Positions 57,690 to 64,000 of a stretch of 64,000 bases of DNA are shown here, one piece after another (the first letter of the stretch is position 1; every line of letters begins with the position of its first letter). The translations under genes and the position numbers were made by a program. The stretch is taken from positions 5,129,140 to 5,193,139 of the forward strand of contig JALPQD010000125.1 of assembly GCA_023101885.1 (NCBI GenBank). The letters are read 5' to 3'. The notes under the pieces were generated by a model, which had not been told where the DNA came from, made no database searches, and saw nothing but the letters and a program-made list of their open reading frames with translations. The DNA comes from Typhlomys cinereus. Taxonomy: Eukaryota > Chordata > Mammalia > Rodentia > Platacanthomyidae.

Positions 57690-58145
57690 CATCATTTAGA
57701 AGCAGCTCTGCTTTTCTTTGTGAATAGCAAAGTGGAGTTTTGCAAGAAGAGATTTCAGTAGCAGCTGTTCATGGATTTAATTAGAATATAAAAATGAGTC
57801 AGACACCAAGGTGCTATGGCAATTTTTGCAATATTCAAAATTTAATTTTCAGTCAACTACCTTTGCTTTCTCTAGTCAGTTACTAATTCATTTGAATTCC
57901 TGGATACTTGAAATTCTAAAACAAAGAGGTTGTAGTTTTATAAAAATTAAATTGGTAAAAGTGAGTCTATTCATTTTCATTATGAGGCTAAAATAAGTTG
58001 ATAAATTTCTAAATTACTCGGAGTACATCTACCAGAAGCAATGGGTGGTTACATAAACTCATACCAGGTATGTGGTACTTTCTAATGAGCTGTTGGTCAG
58101 AGAGGCTTCAATGACCATATAAACAATATAGGCTTTTGATATTGC
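57690..58145. other. Unannotated DNA
   Basis: No gene or repeat recognised. Confidence 0.45.
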
Positions 58146-58149
58146 TCTT

Positions 58150-59160
58150 GGTTGCCTTCTAAGAACCTGACAGTAAGACCCTATTGCTGAAAATACCACA
58201 CACAATGATCATTCAAGACGGACAAAACAAGATGGGAAGAATATGGAAGTTTTCTTCTTGCTGGCCATCTTTCATGTGCCAGAGAAAAAACAATCAATGG
58301 ATTTACCTAGGTGTGAACGCGGCAAGCTATGATAATAACTACTCTGGCAAAAGGAGACCACTGGTACAACAGTGACAGGAAAGATACAGGAGTAACCACT
58401 TGCTTTCTGATTGGATTTGAGGGCTGCTTTATTTTTCCAGGGAACACAGATCTAATACTATAAATCTAGTCAAATACTTGTGGAAGGGGAATAAACCCTA
58501 AGGGGGTACAAGCTACTTCGTGTTAACTATGGGTTGTTAATAGTAAGCTACCATGTAAACATTTTTCATTATACTCATAGATCAGAGAATATCTCAGTAT
58601 TCAATCAGCAAGTACCCTTTTGCTATGGAAGATGTGTAACACAGAGTTACATAACTGGCCAGAGTGAAAAGAGTAAGTGACTGTCAAGTGCTCAGTTTGA
58701 ATCAGGACATGGGAACATTGCAGAATAGGGACAGTGGGAATGCAAGGGGCTGCAGATGGGGAGGAAGGGCTGCCCTACAGTATCTTCTGGTCCTAACAGG
58801 GCTGCCACTCCTGAGCAGTCTCTAGAGGATAGTCACTTCCACTAGACCTAGGCAATGTTTAGCCTATCAACATTTTAGCATGGATGAGGAAAGATCTCAA
58901 GGAGCATTACATCTCTCTGAGGAACTATCTAAGGCTTATACCAGAAAGGAGAACAGTTTATTCAGTGGTTTACAAATTTACCCACTAATAAGTCATTTAT
59001 GCCACAGGATTTGCCAGTACATGAAAGTAGAACGGAGACTAGCTGGAAAGGAAAAAGCTGGAAATGGGACAGAAAGAGGGCTGGAATTGCATAGTGATGG
59101 TGAAAACACATAAATTTGATGTACTGGTGCATGAAAGTGTCAAAGAAGAAAAAAAATTAA
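58150..59160 (+). mobile_element. Old L1 3' UTR, plus strand
   Basis: Includes 'AACTGGCCAGAGTGAAAAGA', 'TCAAGTGCTCAGTTTGAATC', GGAACATTGCAGAATAGGG and an end with 'ACTGGTGCATGAAAGTGTCA' and AAGAAGAAAAAAA. Together these fit an Lx-like L1 3' UTR almost to its tail. Confidence 0.6.
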
Positions 59161-59164
59161 GGTT

Positions 59165-60105
59165 CTTATTCAGTGAATTCGGTGTCCTCCAAGGCTTAGC
59201 TATGTTGCTACACACTTGCCCATTAGAATCCTGCTATACAGTCACATAAATATTAGAATGCAGAAGAGAAGATGAAGGCCAGTTTCAGGAAAGCAGGTAT
59301 TACTCAGCTAATTCCTAAAGAAGGTTTCTGGGTCTTGACATCTGCCATCATCTGTTGTACTAGGAGATCTCTGTAACTCTTTGGAGGACTCTGTATTTCT
59401 GATATGAAGTGTAACCTTCTAATCTTTAGACTTGAAAGAAAGCCTACATCTTACTTAGCATTGAAGAGTGAGTAAGACAACCTGGGAAATTTTGATTATG
59501 ATGTTGCCATACACTGATAATTGGGAAGTGGGTCAGGGTTGAAGAAAAGTGGTCATTGTGTTTTAAGCACATGAAAAATTCAGATGTTCCAAATGAATGT
59601 ACACTATTGACATCTCATCATTACAATAATTATTGGTATAATGTGTATAAATTTGAAGTGTCTTCAAGTCTGGGTGTATAAAAAATATCTAACACTTTGT
59701 TTGTAAATACATTCAGTTTCCCAGGAGATTTTGCAGCATCTTAATTAATGTCTGTTCTTTTGCTCATCTAGTAATGCAGGATTCTTCTTTGAGAATATGG
59801 ACACCCTTTATTGTAAGGTGTGGAAAGCACTATGAGTGGGGCTAGAAAGTGAAGGCAAGGGCAAGAAACGCTGGTGTGAGAAAATCCTGGCTGTTCCTAA
59901 ATGTATCCTTCCATCACACAGGCATACAAGGACAAACTACTGTCTACACAACCAAAGAAGAGGAACTTTGCATCAAGGTGATGCATAGAGATGTTGTCTT
60001 TTCCATTTTCTTTTTTCTTCAATTCCCAATAACTATTGGATGAGTTATCCGGTTCCTTTTCATTTATGACTTACCGTGTTGGACTATGTATTCATTGGAA
60101 TTTTG
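59165..60105. other. Unannotated DNA
   Basis: No gene or repeat recognised. Confidence 0.45.
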
Positions 60106-60111
60106 GTATGC

Positions 60112-60117
60112 ATGTGT

Positions 60118-60163
<46 letters not shown>
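60112..60163. repeat. (GT)n microsatellite
   Basis: Near-perfect GT run of about 50 bp, followed by a TTTCTCTGTGTGTGG segment. Confidence 0.95.
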
Positions 60164-60165
<2 letters not shown>

Positions 60166-60214
60166 CTCTGTGTGTGGGATGTTTGTGTCTTTATATGTGC
60201 CTTAGTTTTATGGT

Positions 60215-60540
60215 AGATGCTATAATAATTAAACAACTCAAATAATTTAGGGGAGCAAGGGGAACTTTACTCCAGGTTGTGATGTCAGGTTACAGTTCAT
60301 TATGGCAGAAGTCATACCAAGTAACCAAGGGAACGGGCCACATACAGAGCCGAGGTGGAAGGCCTAATGCTGCTTTCTAGTCAGTCAGTTTCACCAAAAT
60401 GACAAGCAACTCTCTCCATCTTATTCCCCTGTCCAGGGTTTCTTCATATCAATCATGTAATTAAAATGATCTACAAATTACCTTAATCAGATAACTCCTC
60501 ACAGTGTTCCTGAAGTTTTTGAGTTCAGGCTTACAGCTGA
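60215..60540 (-). mobile_element. MaLR-like LTR fragment
   Basis: On the plus strand the parts 'AGGGGAGCAAGGGGAACTTT', 'GGTTACAGTTCATTATGGCA' and 'ACCTTAATCAGATAACTCCT' are in the order of the reverse complement of rodent MaLR LTRs. The start resembles the LTRs at 5026 and 6551 (AGGGAGCAAGGGG-type block). Confidence 0.45.
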
Positions 60541-60614
60541 AATTAACTGGGATGGCATGCACATGTGCACTGTTTTTGCATATGTGTTCTCATGTATGTA
60601 ATAGAAGCACTTGT

Positions 60615-60697
60615 GTGTAGTGTGTGTGTGTGTGTGCATGAGTGTGTGTGTGCGCGTGCATGTGTGTGTGCGTGCTTGCTGTGTGTGCGCGCATGCA

Positions 60698-60732
<35 letters not shown>
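60615..60732. repeat. (GT)n with GCGC/CATG interruptions
   Basis: Alternating purine-pyrimidine sequence of about 115 bp, including GTGCGCGTGCATGTG and GTGTGCGCGCATGCATG. Sequence of this type is prone to form Z-DNA. Confidence 0.9.
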
Positions 60733-60734
<2 letters not shown>

Positions 60735-60847
60735 CTACAGTTAACACTGTCTTCTTTAATTGCTCTCCACTTCATTTATTGGGGAAGATATCTCACCGAA
60801 GCCAGAATTGTAATTCTAATCGTTTAACTAGCTAAGTTTAGTTTAGT

Positions 60848-60965
60848 TAAGCCTCCTGAGTGCTGGGCTTAAGGGGAGCCTTCATGATTTCTGCCTGAGT
60901 TTTGTGTGTACTACAGGGATCTGAACTCAAGGTTTCAGGCTTGTGTAGCAAGAACTTTACCTAGT
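60848..60965 (-). mobile_element. B2/B4-type SINE fragment, minus strand
   Basis: 'CCTCCTGAGTGCTGGGCTTA', 'TACAGGGATCTGAACTCAAG' and 'GTGTAGCAAGAACTTTACC' follow the order of a tRNA-type SINE read on the minus strand. Confidence 0.55.
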
Positions 60966-61387
60966 TGGAGGAATTAACTGTGAACCTTGACATAGCACTT
61001 CTAGAGAAATAATGGCTGAGAATTTAACAGATCTTCAGAAAACCACATATATGTCTAAGCCAGTCTGAGAGCTCACTTACTTCCCTGGAACACAGTGGCT
61101 TGGCTTGTCCAAGTATTCTCTACTGGCTGTGTTAATTTTGTGCCATAATGAAGTCAGGGAAACTATATATGCAATCCCGGGTGCTTAGAAATCAGGGGAA
61201 ATGATAGACACATCTGGCCCTTGTTCCTCCTGTTCTCAGGGTGGGTAACACATGGTTAGAGTTCAGTGGTTTACTACCTGGGGTCCAAGCAACTGTGTGG
61301 GAAATAACAATAGAAGGCTAAGCTGCAGATTGAATGTAGTAATCACATGAATTGTGCCTGCACAGGATTAAAGAATATTAAGGCTTT

Positions 61388-62916
61388 CAGGATGGCAAAA
61401 ATCTGTAATACAAACCACACCAAATGCTGGAGAGGATGTGGAGAGAAGGGAACTATCATACATTGCTAGTAGGAATGCAGTCTTATACAACCACTCTGGA
61501 GATCGGTGTGGCGATTTCTAAAAAAGTTAAAGATTGAAATGCCATATGACCCTGCAGGTCATATGCATATACATTGCATATACAGTGACATGAGCACAAC
61601 CATGTTCATTGCAGCACTATTTATAATAGCAAAACCATGGAATCAACTCAAATGCCCAACAATTAACAAATGGATAATGAAAATTTGGTACAATGGAATA
61701 CTACTCAACCATCAAAAAAGATGAATTAATGAATTTTGGCAGGAAATGGATGGAATTAGAGAAAAATTATATTGAGTGAAATATCACAGACACAAAGTTA
61801 GACACTGTATGTACTCCTTAATAAATGGATCCCAGGTCTAATGACAAATTCATAGTAAATATGTCATATTAATGACATATTCAAAGGTAAATCTCTGTAA
61901 TAACTACTATAATTGCAAAGATTATAAACAAGAGGGAAGGGGAAGGAGGGCCTCAAAAGTAAGGAGATGGGGGATCATGCTTTAGTAGAGAAAATAGGCC
62001 ACGGTCAAGTATTACATGTAAGTAGTGAGACATCAGGTGCAGCTCACTCTCACTTCTCTTCCTTGTTACTTGGGACTGAATGGGTTTGATCCCACCAATG
62101 AGGGATGATAGAGACTCGCAGATAGACAGTAACCATCTGGCAAGTGGGACACTGACTATCTACTACTGACATCTACCTTTGCGTCTCCTCTTATCAAGAT
62201 CTTCATTTAAACAGCCTTTTATCTTTGGTTAAGAGGTAACCTTCAATACCAATTGGGATGCAGCCAATGGCAGTGCACAAAAAGCAAAACTGAAAACAAT
62301 AACAAACAATAATTCAGAAGACCAAAGACCCTACATTATTCACCTGGAACCAGACCAGCCAAATCTCTCCCCATCCTACAAGCTCAGCTTGTAGATTAGG
62401 GGGTGGCAAGATCATAAGAGCCTAAAGATTGGGAGCACCAACAATATGCAAGATACTCCACACAAGTTAGGACTATAACAGCCAAAATTGGACTTTGCCT
62501 AATCTGCACAATGGCTAACATGTCAACGACTCCCCGTAGTCTAGCATGGATCACAGGGGAGAAAGTTCCAGGCAGTAGGATCCTTAGAGGCAAGGGATTA
62601 AACAGTCATAATAGAGTTCCCACACTAACAGGGAACCCAAGAAGGGGCTCAGGGGTATACTACTGAGTCCTGAACCTCCACTAGGGTGGAGGATTCAGAG
62701 GGAGGTTTGGCATTCACACAAAAGGATCCTCCAGGGAATGGGGGGGAGGGAGGCAGGGGAAGGTGATGGGAGAGGGAGAGTGAGAGATGGGAGTGAAAGG
62801 AAAGGGGGAAGGGGGAGAGTGCAATGGGAGAATGACTGGGGAGGGGCAGGGAGAATAGGACAAGGGTTCTTATTAAGTTTGTATAATTAGGAAAAAAATA
62901 AAATGTGGTTAAAAAA
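61388..62916 (+). mobile_element. 5'-truncated L1 (ORF2 end and 3' UTR), plus strand
   Basis: The insert starts inside the ORF2 C-terminal domain (after CAGGATGGCAAAAATCTG), runs to the ORF2 end, and has a 3' UTR with a purine tract (about 62735-62870) and a tail with AAAAAAATAAAATG. A perfect 17-bp target-site duplication AAGAATATTAAGGCTTT is at 61371-61387 and 62917-62933. ORF2 is frameshifted, and a CATATGCATATACATTGC segment near 61560 is extra relative to the other copies. The 3' UTR differs more from the main family than those at 20723, 47420 and 49296, so it represents a related older subfamily. Confidence 0.9.
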
Positions 62917-62934
62917 AGAATATTAAGGCTTTTG

Positions 62935-64000
62935 CAAAATCACCACCTAACTGTGCAAGCAGTGTCTTTTGCAGTGTTTGCCCTTATGAGTTATTGCTTC
63001 ATTGTAACCATTGACTTTGAAATTTTTTTCTAAAACCCTATTAATAGACTTTGTAAGAAGGCTGGCAGAAAAGTAAAGGACATAAAATGTATGTGCGGTC
63101 ATACTGACTTTCCCTGGATTGTATTTTCATTGGGAAGAATGGTGATTTTGAAGAAAACATTTCAGAGTTAAAAGGCACTCATAGAGAGTGTCAAATGTAA
63201 GCCTCCATTGTATAAAGGCATGCTCACACTATAGAATATTCCAGTGAATCTACAATCTCTCCACACAACATGCCCACATGTAAATAGTACCTGTGGCTTT
63301 CTGCTTCAGAAACACTTGGTTTGCATCCTAAAGGCTGCATCAGAAGAAAAAGGCAAGATTGTTTGAACATTTATATTAAAGGTAAAGGACAATTCCGCAT
63401 TGCTGTTTGCAGCTGTTCTTCACAGTGTTGGTGTCAGACAGACCCTGGGGTGCTGTTCACTGTGGGTCTTGGATATTGTAGCTACAGCAGATGTTGAAGG
63501 CTGAGTTACAAGCTCTTGAGTAACTGTTGTGTTTATTTATGAGTAAACTGATTTCCACAGGAATCTTACTAAGTATCCACTGCCATTTACAGAGTGAATT
63601 TTGGTAAATTATTCATTTAGAAGTTCCAGTAGAATTAATAACTCAGTACCACTGTTTTCCAGGAATTTCCGAAAAAAGCATCATGCTCCTTGCCATATTT
63701 TGTTATTTGGACTGATCAAGGCTCCACAATAGTTCTGGAGATGCTTACATAAAGAGACAAAAAATTGAAGGAGAGGCTTATGGGGGCTTTGCACATATCT
63801 GTAGTTAAGGAATTGTCTCATGTTATGGTCAGTGATTCCACTTTAGGATTCCACTCCTGCTTATTCTGTGTGCTTATGTTGATGAGGATGCTCCACATTT
63901 ATTGACTTTTCTGTCTTCCTTGGGAGGAACCCTCCAAATAGACACGTTTATTCATTGATTCGACTATTCAGAGATAACTAACTCACAAGAATATATTAAG
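62935..64000. other. Unannotated DNA
   Basis: No gene, RNA or repeat recognised at the right end of the window. Confidence 0.45.

Overview
This window looks like non-coding DNA from a rodent nuclear genome. I found no gene with an intact, recognisable host protein and no convincing host exon. The rodent assignment rests on repeats: 7SL-derived B1 copies, ID-B1 (B4-like) dimers, B2-superfamily tRNA-derived SINEs, rodent-style L1 3' UTRs with long purine tracts, and MaLR-like LTRs. The mix of B1, B2-type and B4-type SINEs suggests a myodont rodent. The youngest SINE and the youngest L1 3' UTR are not sequences I know from mouse or rat, so a non-murine lineage is likely; I cannot name the species.

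Layout. Positions 1-4300 hold thinly populated DNA with one young SINE and old L1 debris. A near full-length L1 lies on the minus strand from about 4303 to 13985, with its own 5' UTR, ORF1, ORF2 and 3' UTR. It has been broken by at least four later insertions: an LTR element, a tandem pair of L1 3' ends, a young SINE, and an L1 3' tail. From 14000 to 20400 there are LTR, L1 and SINE remnants and simple repeats. A 5'-truncated plus-strand L1 (20455-23036) carries a nested L1 3' end. At 24985-25063 there is a short copied patch of the DNA that lies 2 kb upstream. From 25100 to 28450 there are old L1 pieces on both strands. A second L1 with a 5' UTR (29583-33663, plus strand) has lost its reverse transcriptase and carries a minus-strand L1 tail between two 140-bp copies of ORF1 sequence. 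From 34000 to 45000 the DNA is mostly unique and AT-rich, with a solo LTR (about 39880-40208), MLT1/MST-like remnants and SINEs. An old plus-strand L1 (46320-50110) hosts three datable insertions with clear target-site duplications. The last 13 kb are mostly unique, with a complete 164-nt U1 snRNA retrocopy at 54301-54464 and a clean 1.5-kb L1 insertion at 61388-62916.

The sequence elements work together only as a retrotransposition history: L1 machinery accounts for the L1 copies, the SINEs and the U1 retrocopy. The order of nesting can be read directly from interrupted reading frames and matching target-site duplications. I found no evidence of a new multi-gene system. The most notable signals are the templated patch, the long flanking duplication, the tandem L1 tails, the U1 retrocopy and the (GT)n-tailed SINE family.
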